This document shows, piece after piece, positions 1 to 7,191 of a DNA stretch of 64,000 nucleotides. Numbering within the stretch: position 1 is the first letter of the stretch; each line of letters begins with the position of its first letter. Source of the stretch: JACPRL01 sp035573715 (GTDB lineage: Bacteria > Acidobacteriota > Terriglobia > Acidiferrales > 2-02-FULL-67-57); assembly GCA_035573715.1 (NCBI GenBank), contig DATLZZ010000008.1:1-64000 (forward strand), read 5' to 3'. Made by a program: the position numbers and the translations under genes. The notes below the pieces were generated by a model. That model saw nothing but the letters and a program-made list of their open reading frames with translations. It was not told the DNA's origin and did no database searches.

Positions 1-131
1 GCCACCTTGGGGTTGTGCTTGCCCAGCACCTTGGTGATGGCGCTGGTCAGGGTGGTCTTGCCGTGGTCAATGTGCCCGATGGTCCCGATGTTCACGTGCG
101 GCTTCGACCGCTCGAATTTCTCCTTCGCCAT
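1..131 (-). CDS. tuf: Elongation factor Tu, N-terminal fragment (runs off the window)
   Basis: GTPase that delivers aminoacyl-tRNA to the ribosome. Only the first 43 codons are present. The translation begins [20 protein letters not shown] and continues with the P-loop [11 protein letters not shown], which is diagnostic of EF-Tu. The start ATG is preceded by a GGAG-type ribosome binding site at about 134-140. The gene lies directly downstream of four tRNA genes on the same strand and is probably cotranscribed with them. Confidence 0.97.
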   Translation of the reverse strand, partial: MAKEKFERSKPHVNIGTIGHIDHGKTTLTSAITKVLGKHNPKV

Positions 132-174
132 GCTCCTCTCCTCCGTCAGATTCAGACTGTCCCAATCGTGGAAC

Positions 175-250
175 TGGAGCCCACGACCGGACTTGAACCG
201 GTGACCCCGTCCTTACCAAGGACGTGCTCTACCGACTGAGCTACGTGGGC
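175..250 (-). tRNA. tRNA-Thr (anticodon GGT)
   Basis: Cloverleaf on the minus strand, 76 nt with an encoded CCA end. The acceptor stem is GCCCACG/CGTGGGC. The anticodon loop TTGGTAA sits in a CGTCC/GGACG stem, giving anticodon GGT. The T loop GGTTCAAGTC is intact. It is the last tRNA before tuf. Confidence 0.97.
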
Positions 251-291
251 TCGAATCTTGTTTCCTCCCCCAGTCTCTCCAAAGAAAACCT

Positions 292-366
292 TGGAGCGGG
301 AGACGGGATTCGAACCCGCGACCATCGGCTTGGAAGGCCGAGACTCTACCGCTGAGTTACTCCCGC
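292..366 (-). tRNA. tRNA-Gly (anticodon TCC)
   Basis: Minus-strand cloverleaf of 75 nt with encoded CCA. The acceptor stem is GCGGGAG/CTCCCGC. The anticodon loop CTTCCAA carries TCC. The T arm GCGGGTTCGAATCCCGT is intact. Third gene of the tRNA cluster that precedes tuf. Confidence 0.97.
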
Positions 367-407
367 CTCGAACTCTCACGCTTCTCCCTCGCAGCTCCGG
401 CAGGCCG

Positions 408-496
408 TGGTGGACGGGGGAGGATTCGAACCTCCGTAGCCCGCAAGGGGCGGCAGATTTACAGTCTGCTGCCTTTAGCCACTCGGCCACCCGTCC
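408..496 (-). tRNA. tRNA-Tyr (anticodon GTA)
   Basis: Minus-strand tRNA of 89 nt with encoded CCA and the long variable arm typical of bacterial tRNA-Tyr. The acceptor stem is GGACGGG/CCCGTCC. The anticodon loop CTGTAAA carries GTA. Second gene in the tRNA-tuf cluster. Confidence 0.97.
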
Positions 497-681
497 GCCG
501 GGGTGAACGCAACGTTCACGCGCCAAATGCCGAATAAGACGGGCGGGCGGGAACGGGACTCAGGTTGCCGGTGTAGTGGATGAAGAGGGCACGGCTCTCA
601 AGGTCAACCGGACAAGCCGCGCGTATAACTCCACACTCCGCTGCTACAACCAAAATCCTTGCTATCCCGCACGCAGTCTTC

Positions 682-756
682 TGGAGCTGGCGAAGGGATT
701 TGAACCCCCGACCCTCTGATTACAAATCAGATGCTCTACCACTGAGCTACGCCAGC
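682..756 (-). tRNA. tRNA-Thr (anticodon TGT)
   Basis: Minus-strand tRNA of 75 nt with encoded CCA. The acceptor stem is GCTGGCG/CGCCAGC. The anticodon stem TCTGA/TCAGA encloses TTTGTAA, giving TGT. It is the first gene of the cluster. The 185 bases between it and tRNA-Tyr hold no other gene that I can see. Confidence 0.97.
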
Positions 757-791
757 CCAAGCCCGCCTCACGACGGGCTTACAAACCCAAA

Positions 792-820
792 AAGATACCA
801 TGCTGGCACTCCGATTGCAA
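792..820 (-). promoter_or_regulatory. Promoter of the tRNA-tuf operon
   Basis: Read on the minus strand, TTGCAA (815-820) is followed after exactly 17 bases by TATCTT (792-797). It points at the first tRNA gene. A 7-bp inverted repeat AAGCCCG/CGGGCTT (759-780) lies between the predicted start and tRNA-Thr(TGT), perhaps a processing hairpin. Confidence 0.6.
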
Positions 821-858
821 GGGGGTCGGCCCCTTTGCCCCAGCCGGCTTCCCTTCGC

Positions 859-887
859 TTGGCACCTGGGTTGCTCTGCCCTATACT
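859..887 (+). promoter_or_regulatory. Sigma-70-type promoter for the gene at 911
   Basis: TTGGCA (859-864), a 17-base spacer, and TATACT (882-887), 23 bases before the start codon of the anchored protein. It diverges from the tRNA operon promoter, so both operons share this short control region. Confidence 0.6.
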
Positions 888-910
888 CGAAGAGGCGAGG
901 CCGCGCACGA

Positions 911-1960
911 ATGTCACGAGCAAAACTTGTCCTACTTGTTCTCCTGCCGCTGGTAGTCGTCGCCGCGGGCGCCGGTTACTGGTTCTTCCAGGTCCGCGCG
1001 CAACCGGACGCCGGCATGGCTCTCTTGGGCCTCGCGGCGGTTCCCGCGGATGCTGGATTGGTGGGCGGGATTGACCTCGAGGCCCTTCGACAGCGGCAGT
1101 GGCTGATGGACTCGCTGCGCGAAGCCTCCGCCGACGTGCAGGAGGCCCCGGACTACCGCGCCTTTGTCGAGGCTACGGGCTTCGATTACACCCGCGACCT
1201 GAGCCACGTCTGGTTGGGGGCCAGTGGAACCTCGCAGCAGCCTGCGCTGATCGTTCTGGCCGAAGGACGTTACGCCCGCGACCGCATCGCAGCCTACGCC
1301 CGGAAGGAAGGCGCCACCCCCGGCAAGTATCGCGAGTTCGATGTCTACCAGGTGCGCACGCCGCCCCCGCAGCCCGACCAGCCGGAGCGCCGCGTCTCGT
1401 TTGCTTTTCTGGATGACGAGCATTTGCTCCTCGCTTTCGGGCCCGATGGGCAACTCATCGAGCGCGCCATTGACGCCTGGCAGAGCCGCGCGCCCGCCTT
1501 CACCAGTGACCCAGCGCGGCGAGCCGAGGTCGAGCGGCTGGCCGCCGGCCAGCACGTCTGGAGCGTGGCCGAGATGGAGAAGTGGAAGACGACCCAGCCC
1601 GCCGGACAGAAGGCGCCGGTAGATCCCGGCCTGGCCGAGCTGGTTTCTCAAGTCGCTCTCGGGCTCAACGCCGGTGACGATGGTGTGCGGCTCTCGGCCG
1701 AGGCGCGCTGCCACCAGGAGGCCGACGCCGAGCGGCTTCACTCCAACCTGTTGCTTCTTTCTCAACTCGGCCGCCTGGCTTTCTCGCGCGACAAGAACGA
1801 GCAATCCCAGGCGCTGGCGGAAACGCTCGGCAACCTCAACCTCTCCCGCGACCACAACACCGTGCAGGCGCACGTGCTGGTCAGCCGCTCGGCGATGGCC
1901 ACCTTCCTGCGCCCGCCGGCAAAGACACCGGCCGCTCCAGGTTCTCCTTCGAGCAAGTAG
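911..1960 (+). CDS. Membrane-anchored protein of unknown function
   Basis: Codes for 349 residues. The reading frame is open further upstream, but the ATG at 911 is chosen because the protein then begins with a short basic segment (MSRAKL) and one strong hydrophobic helix (about residues 5-25). This suggests a signal anchor with a large extracytoplasmic domain. I see no catalytic motif. The body has the mixed alpha/beta composition of DUF3352-like acidobacterial proteins, but I cannot assign a family with confidence. It has its own promoter and faces an M23 peptidase tail to tail, five bases apart. Confidence 0.8.
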   Translation: MSRAKLVLLVLLPLVVVAAGAGYWFFQVRAQPDAGMALLGLAAVPADAGLVGGIDLEALRQRQWLMDSLREASADVQEAPDYRAFVEATGFDYTRDLSHVWLGASGTSQQPALIVLAEGRYARDRIAAYARKEGATPGKYREFDVYQVRTPPPQPDQPERRVSFAFLDDEHLLLAFGPDGQLIERAIDAWQSRAPAFTSDPARRAEVERLAAGQHVWSVAEMEKWKTTQPAGQKAPVDPGLAELVSQVALGLNAGDDGVRLSAEARCHQEADAERLHSNLLLLSQLGRLAFSRDKNEQSQALAETLGNLNLSRDHNTVQAHVLVSRSAMATFLRPPAKTPAAPGSPSSK

Positions 1961-1965
1961 AAGAA

Positions 1966-2889
1966 TCAGCCGCCGTGGCGCATCAGGCTGCTGCTGGCGG
2001 TCGAGGTACGCTCGTGGCGCAGGAAGCGCCAGGGATTGACGGGCGCGTCGTAGAGGCGGACTTCGTAGTGCAGGTGCGGGCCGGTGGAACGGCCGGAGCT
2101 GCCGACGTAGCCGATGACGTCGCCGCGTTGCACCGACTGCCCGGCATTCACGCGAAAAGCCGAAAGGTGCGCGTACCACGTGGTCAGTCCGGCGCCGTGG
2201 TCAATCACCACCAGCCGGCCGGAGCCCGACCTCGGTCCGACCCAGACCACAAACCCGTCGGCGGCGGCGTGAACGGCTTCGCCGTAGCTGGCGGCGATGT
2301 CGACGCCGGAATGGAACGCGCCTTCGCCGCTGAAGGGGTCGAGCCGATCGCCAAAGCTGCCGACCAGCTGCCCGCGCACCGGCCAGAGCGACGGCGTGTG
2401 CGTGAGCGTGGCGAGGTCCTTCCCGGGCAGGGGTCGCGCGCCGCCGGCGTAGAGGCTGACGGCGGTGGCGTTGTGGCGCAAATATTGGAAGCGCGCCAGC
2501 GTTTCGCTGAATTCATAGGAGGGCGCGCGCACTTCGTCCACCGCTTCGATCGTGCCGAAGGGCGTCTGGCGCACGCGCATCAGGCCGTAGGTGACGGCGA
2601 CTTCGTTGGCCAGCGACTCGAGCGTCGTCAGCCGCGCGTGGGTTTCCGCGTAGCTCGCCTGCAAATTCTGGTTCTGCTGCTGGACCCGCTCCCAGTCGGC
2701 CCGCAGTTGGTTGTAGTCGGTGATCTTGACCAGCAGGTGGGCGTAGCTCGCCACCCCGGCCAGAATCGTCCCGGCGCCGACCAGCGCCGCCACCAGAATC
2801 AGGTGGACGACGGTTCCCGGCACCTGCAGCTTACGGACTCGGCCCTTCGGATCGTGGGCAAAGACCAGCGTATAGAACCGCTTCGACAT
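1966..2889 (-). CDS. M23 family metallopeptidase (LytM domain), membrane anchored
   Basis: 307 residues. After a short cytoplasmic N-terminus, one transmembrane helix (about 25-50) is followed by a coiled-coil stretch (about 55-95) and a C-terminal LytM/M23 domain. The zinc-site motifs are visible: HSGVD near residue 190 and HLHYE near 275. Such proteins are cell-wall endopeptidases or, when they carry a coiled coil, scaffolds and activators of amidases in division. All catalytic-type residues look present, so an active endopeptidase is likely. It is divergent from thiL. Confidence 0.92.
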   Translation of the reverse strand: MSKRFYTLVFAHDPKGRVRKLQVPGTVVHLILVAALVGAGTILAGVASYAHLLVKITDYNQLRADWERVQQQNQNLQASYAETHARLTTLESLANEVAVTYGLMRVRQTPFGTIEAVDEVRAPSYEFSETLARFQYLRHNATAVSLYAGGARPLPGKDLATLTHTPSLWPVRGQLVGSFGDRLDPFSGEGAFHSGVDIAASYGEAVHAAADGFVVWVGPRSGSGRLVVIDHGAGLTTWYAHLSAFRVNAGQSVQRGDVIGYVGSSGRSTGPHLHYEVRLYDAPVNPWRFLRHERTSTASSSLMRHGG

Positions 2890-3055
2890 CCCCCACTTCT
2901 CGATTGCGGTTTTTGCGGCGCGCCTGAGGCGCGCCCGCGCTTCCCACCAGAGGCAAGGACAAACTGTTTGCGCAGGCCAAGTGTTTGTACCCTGCCTTCC
3001 ACAAGAGTGTCAAGCGAAATTCGCTTCGCGGCGCGTCGCCGGGTAGAATGGCTCC

Positions 3056-4036
3056 ATGCGGGGCGAGGCTGAAATTGTTCGCTTTCTGGCCGAGCGGTTT
3101 CGCGCCGGGGGCGCGGTGCGGGTGGGAATCGGGGACGACGCCGCCGTGCTGGCGGGTGAGGCGAGGCGCGACTGGGTGCTGACCACCGACCTGCTGGTTG
3201 AGAACGTACATTTCGTCCGCGCCTGGCAGCCGGCGCGCGCCGTGGGCTGGAAGGCGCTGGCCCGTTCGCTCTCCGATGTCGCCGCCATGGGCGCCCGACC
3301 TGTGGCTGCTCTTGTTGCTCTCGCTCTGCCTGCCGACACGCCGACGGCGTGGGTGAAGGAGTTCTTTCGCGGGGTCGACGTCCTGGCGCGGCGCTTCGAC
3401 GTGCGCGTCATCGGCGGCGACCTTTCGTCGGCGTCACAAATCGTGGCCGATGTCCAGGCACTGGGCGAAGTCAAGAAGGGTCGCGCCCTGCTGCGCCGCG
3501 GCGCGCGCCCCGGCGACATTCTCTTCGTCAGCGGCTCGCTCGGCCTTTCCCAGCTCGGGCTGCTCCATCTTCGCAGTGGCGGCAAGTCCACCCAGCCGCT
3601 GCTGAAGCGCGCCCTGCGCGCGCACCTCTATCCCTGGCCGCGCATAACTCTGGCGCGCGCGCTGCAACGCTACCGGCCGACGGCGATGATTGACCTGAGC
3701 GACGGGCTCTCCACCGACTTGCATCACCTGTGCGAGGCGAGCCGCGTGGGCGCCTGCGTGTTTGCGCCGCGCCTCCCGGCCGTGGATCTGTCGGCGCCGC
3801 TCGCCCGCCGCCTGCACACCACGGCGATGGAGCTGGCACTCAACGGCGGCGAGGACTATCAGCTTCTCTTCACCCTGCCGCCCTCGCGTCAACACCTTCC
3901 GGAGGAGTTGGAAGGGGTGAGACTGACCGCAATTGGCGAGATCACGCCCGATCCGCGCGTTGTTCTGGTGGATTCCGCCGGCCGCGCCGAGCGCCTCCCT
4001 TCCCGCGGCTGGGACCACTTTCGAAGAGCGCGTTAA
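3056..4036 (+). CDS. thiL: Thiamine-monophosphate kinase
   Basis: 326 residues, the usual length for ThiL. It phosphorylates thiamine monophosphate to the active cofactor thiamine diphosphate using ATP. Diagnostic elements are the N-terminal GIGDDAAVL metal and nucleotide motif, TTDLLVENVHF, the SLSDVAAMGA segment, and NGGEDYQLLF near the C-terminus. It appears to be a single-gene unit divergent from the M23 peptidase gene; no other thi biosynthesis gene is adjacent. Confidence 0.95.
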   Translation: MRGEAEIVRFLAERFRAGGAVRVGIGDDAAVLAGEARRDWVLTTDLLVENVHFVRAWQPARAVGWKALARSLSDVAAMGARPVAALVALALPADTPTAWVKEFFRGVDVLARRFDVRVIGGDLSSASQIVADVQALGEVKKGRALLRRGARPGDILFVSGSLGLSQLGLLHLRSGGKSTQPLLKRALRAHLYPWPRITLARALQRYRPTAMIDLSDGLSTDLHHLCEASRVGACVFAPRLPAVDLSAPLARRLHTTAMELALNGGEDYQLLFTLPPSRQHLPEELEGVRLTAIGEITPDPRVVLVDSAGRAERLPSRGWDHFRRAR

Positions 4037-4079
4037 TCGTCAGTCGTTAACCGTTTGAATCGGTGGACGGTTCAACGAG

Positions 4080-4661
4080 TCAACGGATCAGGGGTTCGTA
4101 GTAGCTCTCGCCGGCGCAGGCACGGCAGAGGGTGCGGCCGTCGCGAACCACTTCGCGCTTGAAGTTGATGCCCTCGCCGCACTGAGCGCAGACGACGCGC
4201 GGGGCTTTGTAGCCCGGCAGGTCCTCGGGCGGAAGCTCGACCCGCACCCACTGTTTGGTGAAGAGCTCGTCGTCGGGCAGCTCGCGGTAGGCGCGCCGTT
4301 GGCCTTCTTCTTTCTCAAGCTGCGGGTAACGCTCGCGGGCGCGCTGCTTGGATTCCTCGCGGGCGACGATGCGCACTGCGCGGCCGGTCTTCAAATCCAC
4401 GAACGTCGCCGCCACCTTGCCGAAGTCTTTGAACTTGAGGGCGCGCTTGCCGAGGCGGCAGCCGGTGACGAGTTGCACGGCGTCGGTGGCGCAGCGGTCA
4501 ATCTCGACAATCGTCACCAGGCGCTTGCGCTCGGCGATGGGGTCTTCGATCCCCAGCTCCTTCAGCCCCAGCATCGCCAGCCGCAGCCCCAGTATCTGCC
4601 CCGCGCAGGTGTGCCCGTGCGCTACGGCTGCTTGCTGGATGTACTCCTCAAGGCTCCGCAT
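4080..4661 (-). CDS. FmdE-like protein with C-terminal zinc ribbon
   Basis: 193 residues. The N-terminal half matches the FmdE family, named for subunit E of formylmethanofuran dehydrogenase. It shows the AHGHTCAGQILGLR motif (residues 14-27) and the conserved cysteines of DRCATDAVQ and VTGCRLGKRA. The C-terminus has two CxxC pairs (CAQC and CRAC) forming a zinc ribbon. In organisms that lack methanofuran such proteins stand alone and have been linked to molybdenum or metal-dependent enzymes; the true role here is unknown. No formylmethanofuran dehydrogenase gene is nearby. Confidence 0.88.
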   Translation of the reverse strand: MRSLEEYIQQAAVAHGHTCAGQILGLRLAMLGLKELGIEDPIAERKRLVTIVEIDRCATDAVQLVTGCRLGKRALKFKDFGKVAATFVDLKTGRAVRIVAREESKQRARERYPQLEKEEGQRRAYRELPDDELFTKQWVRVELPPEDLPGYKAPRVVCAQCGEGINFKREVVRDGRTLCRACAGESYYEPLIR

Positions 4662-4757
4662 AGGCTCAGGTGATTGTAGCCTGCCAGGATTCCGATTACG
4701 AGTTTCCTTTCTCGCCCTACCCCGCGGCGGGCGGCAGGTTGAACCAAGGTGAAGGGC

Positions 4758-4786
4758 TTGACAGGGAAGAAGCTTTCGCTTATTAT
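4758..4786 (+). promoter_or_regulatory. Strong orphan promoter reading into a gene-free AT-rich patch
   Basis: TTGACA (4758-4763), a 17-base spacer, and TATTAT (4781-4786) on the plus strand: an almost ideal sigma-70 promoter. No plus-strand gene follows before the convergent M24 peptidase ends at 5027. The transcript would start near 4793. Confidence 0.6.
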
Positions 4787-4789
4787 TCG

Positions 4790-5026
4790 TCTGGAATGAG
4801 TGATGGTCAGAGTAATGGCCATGTAAAACATTGATTCCAAATGTTTTTATACCCCGTTGTTTTTCAGGTAGTTAGGGTAAACATGAAATGAAACTAGTTA
4901 GCCCAGATAAAGTGTTTATAATCAGAATGTTAATGGAGCTGGACTCGCCGATACCCCCCTCCCCCCTCCCCAAGCGGAGTGCTATTGTAGAATATGCTGT
5001 AAAATCAATGACTTACAAGGAAACGT
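4790..5026 (+). other. AT-rich gene-free stretch, possible small RNA
   Basis: This stretch of about 240 bases is far richer in A and T than its neighbours and lies just downstream of the orphan promoter. Only very short open frames occur: MSDGQSNGHVKH from 4796 and a 16-codon frame from 4841. Near 4955-4975 there is a C-rich run (two CCCCCCTC-like blocks). I see no clean rho-independent terminator. A non-coding RNA is possible but unproved. Confidence 0.3.
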
Positions 5027-6355
5027 CTAGTTGTTACTAACGATATGCCAGTCGGTCTGCCGCGGGATGAACCACTTCATTCCGTCGGGTGCGAGGGCGG
5101 CGTCGTCCTCCATCATGATGTAGACCTCCTGGCCGTCCCACTCCGGGACTGCGGTCCTGGTGTTGAGCTCAATCGAAGTGTAGGAGCCCAGGCGCAGCGG
5201 CAGTTGCCTGCGCAGGCCGCGGGTCGGCCCGGTGGTGAACGAGCCGATGGCGGCGCCGACGAAGTGGCCGAAGTTGCCGATGGAGTGCGAGTAGATCATC
5301 GCCTGCAGCCCATTCGCCTCGGCGCGCTCCATCGCGGCGGCGTAGACCTCTTCGCCGGTGCGCCCGGGCTTCATCTCGCTGAGCAGAATGTCCTGGAGCT
5401 TGTTGGTGTTGGCCAGGGCGCGTTTCAGGCCGGCGGGCACGTCGGTCTCGTCTTTGCGCGGCACGTAGAAGTGCTTCTGGTAGTCGGTGTGGAAGTCGAG
5501 GTAGATGATGCCGAAGTCGAGGTGGAGGACGTCGCCGGGCTCGATGACGAAATCATCGGGCGCGACCTCGCTGGGGTCGAACTGGAGCCCACGCCGCTGC
5601 ACGCGAATGTCAGGCCGGAACCAGATGCCGACGTTGTGGTCGGCGCAGCGCTGGCGGATGAACCAGAGCACGTCGCCCACAGTGGTCTTGCCCGGCGTGA
5701 TGACCTTGAGGGTGAAGGCTTCCTCCCAAATCCTGCGCGTGAGCTCAGCGGCGTCGCGAAAGAGCGCCTCTTCTTCGGGGAGCCGCGTGTCGAGGTAGTC
5801 AATCACCAGCCGCTCGGAGCTGACGAGGCGCCGGGAGAACTCCGGCCCCAGCGCGTCGGTGAGCCCGTCGCGCATCGACGCGGTCAGGCCGTCGGCGGCG
5901 GAGGTTTCGTGGGCGATGTTCACCGCGATGCGTTTGGGCTGGTGCAGCTCGCAGAGCCTGCGCAGCTCCTCGCCGACCCTGGCGCCGCGGGCGGCGATGA
6001 CGGCGTCAAAGAACGGCGCGCCCTGCTTCCACTGGTGGCTGCCGATGACAAGGCGCTGCGGCCGTGCGCCCCCGGCGTCGATGAAAACGTAGGCGTTGCG
6101 CCCGCCGGGATAGGTGCCGTCGGGAGTGATGAAGGGAAAGACCGGGTCGACGTTGTACTCGCGCGTCAGCACAATCCACATGTCAACGTTGTTGGCGCGC
6201 ATGGCCGGACCCAGCACGGTGTCGAGCTTGCGCAGCACGATGCGGTCGTGCAGCGCCGCGCGCTCCCGCTCGCTCCGCGCTCCTTCCACGCCCGCGATCA
6301 ATGCCGGAGCCTGCGTCAAGAAAAGTGCCAGCAGCCACAGCGCGCGTTTCGTCAT
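5027..6355 (-). CDS. Exported M24 family metallopeptidase (Xaa-Pro aminopeptidase-like)
   Basis: 442 residues. The N-terminal hydrophobic segment (about residues 4-22, ending ALIAG) looks like a signal peptide, so the enzyme probably acts in the periplasm. The C-terminal creatinase/aminopeptidase fold carries the expected metal ligands: HLDFGIIY and TDYQKHF (two Asp), SIGNFGHFVG (His), and the late Glu residues in SIELNT and MMEDDA. The N-terminal half is the usual creatinase-N region. It probably trims X-Pro dipeptides. Its 3' end converges on the AT-rich patch. Confidence 0.9.
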   Translation of the reverse strand: MTKRALWLLALFLTQAPALIAGVEGARSERERAALHDRIVLRKLDTVLGPAMRANNVDMWIVLTREYNVDPVFPFITPDGTYPGGRNAYVFIDAGGARPQRLVIGSHQWKQGAPFFDAVIAARGARVGEELRRLCELHQPKRIAVNIAHETSAADGLTASMRDGLTDALGPEFSRRLVSSERLVIDYLDTRLPEEEALFRDAAELTRRIWEEAFTLKVITPGKTTVGDVLWFIRQRCADHNVGIWFRPDIRVQRRGLQFDPSEVAPDDFVIEPGDVLHLDFGIIYLDFHTDYQKHFYVPRKDETDVPAGLKRALANTNKLQDILLSEMKPGRTGEEVYAAAMERAEANGLQAMIYSHSIGNFGHFVGAAIGSFTTGPTRGLRRQLPLRLGSYTSIELNTRTAVPEWDGQEVYIMMEDDAALAPDGMKWFIPRQTDWHIVSNN

Positions 6356-6400
6356 TTCAATTTTGCCTCCGCCGGAATTCTAGCAGTATTGGGCGAGACC

Positions 6401-6427
6401 AAGCCCTGCGGGCCGCAGGCAGGGCTT
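6401..6427. repeat. Perfect 9-bp inverted repeat in the divergent intergenic region
   Basis: AAGCCCTGC (6401-6409) and GCAGGGCTT (6419-6427) with a 9-base loop. There is no T run, so it is not a classical terminator. It lies between the M24 peptidase and the methyltransferase gene. Confidence 0.6.
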
Positions 6428-6473
6428 GTCGGCCGGCGGAAAGCTCTGTACCCTCGCGGTGGAGGTTTGAGGA

Positions 6474-7166
6474 ATGATGCGGCGCCTTCTGTTTGTCCTC
6501 GTTGTGGTTTTAGTGGCCGGCGGCGGAGCCGCGGCGCAGCAGCACCTGCACCAGCACAAACCGGCGGAGTCCGGCAAAGGCGAGCACTCCTTCAGCGACG
6601 TCGACCGCTACCGCGCCATCTTCGAATCTTCGGAGCGGGACGCGTGGCAGAAGCCCGACGAGTTGATTCGGGCCCTCGGCATCCAGCGCGGAATGGTGAT
6701 TGCCGACATCGGCGCCGGCACCGGCTATTTCGCGCGGCGGTTCGCGGTGGCGGTGGGTCGCGAGGGAACGGTGTTCGCCTCCGACCTCGAGCCGAAGATG
6801 GTGGTCGAGCTGCGCGACCGCGCCGACAAGGACGGCCTGCCGCAACTCGTCCCCATACTTTCTTCGGCCGACAACCCGCGGCTGCCCGACGGCAGCTCCG
6901 ACATCATTTTCATCTGCGACACCTGGCACCACATTTCTGACCGCATCGAGTACGCGAGGCGGCTGAAGAACGACCTGGCGCCGGGCGGACGCGTGGTCAT
7001 CGTCGACTTCCACAAGCGCGAGCTGCCCGTCGGCCCGCCGCCGCAAATGAAGCTGGCGGAAGAAGAAGTGGAGCGCGAGTTCAACGAAGCGGGTTATCGG
7101 CTTCTGGGCACGCTCGACCTGCTGCCCTATCAGTATGTGCTGCTCTTCGAGCCCGTCTCTCGCTAG
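6474..7166 (+). CDS. Exported class I SAM-dependent methyltransferase
   Basis: 230 residues. A clear signal peptide (residues 2-22) is followed by a histidine-rich stretch HLHQHKPAESGKGEH. The rest is a Rossmann methyltransferase: motif I ADIGAGTGYF near 81-90, an acidic SAM-ribose residue in ASDLEPKM, and DTWHHI and LKNDLAPGGRVVIVDF further on. The family fold needs S-adenosylmethionine, which is a cytoplasmic cofactor, so an exported member is odd. Signal-peptide-bearing methyltransferases of this type are recurrent in environmental bacteria, but their substrate is unknown. Confidence 0.85.
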   Translation: MMRRLLFVLVVVLVAGGGAAAQQHLHQHKPAESGKGEHSFSDVDRYRAIFESSERDAWQKPDELIRALGIQRGMVIADIGAGTGYFARRFAVAVGREGTVFASDLEPKMVVELRDRADKDGLPQLVPILSSADNPRLPDGSSDIIFICDTWHHISDRIEYARRLKNDLAPGGRVVIVDFHKRELPVGPPPQMKLAEEEVEREFNEAGYRLLGTLDLLPYQYVLLFEPVSR

Positions 7167-7191
7167 GAGATTCCTCTCCGCCGGGGAGGAT

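Noticed and set aside
932..2179. Long open frame on the minus strand (415 codons) across the anchored-protein gene
   Set aside because: It is a GC-driven shadow of the gene at 911-1960 and the M23 gene; it is rich in Arg, Ala and Pro and has no domain or conserved motif.
5045..6940. Open frame of 631 codons on the plus strand
   Set aside because: It is antisense to the M24 peptidase gene and runs into the methyltransferase gene; composition is typical of an antisense frame in GC-rich DNA.
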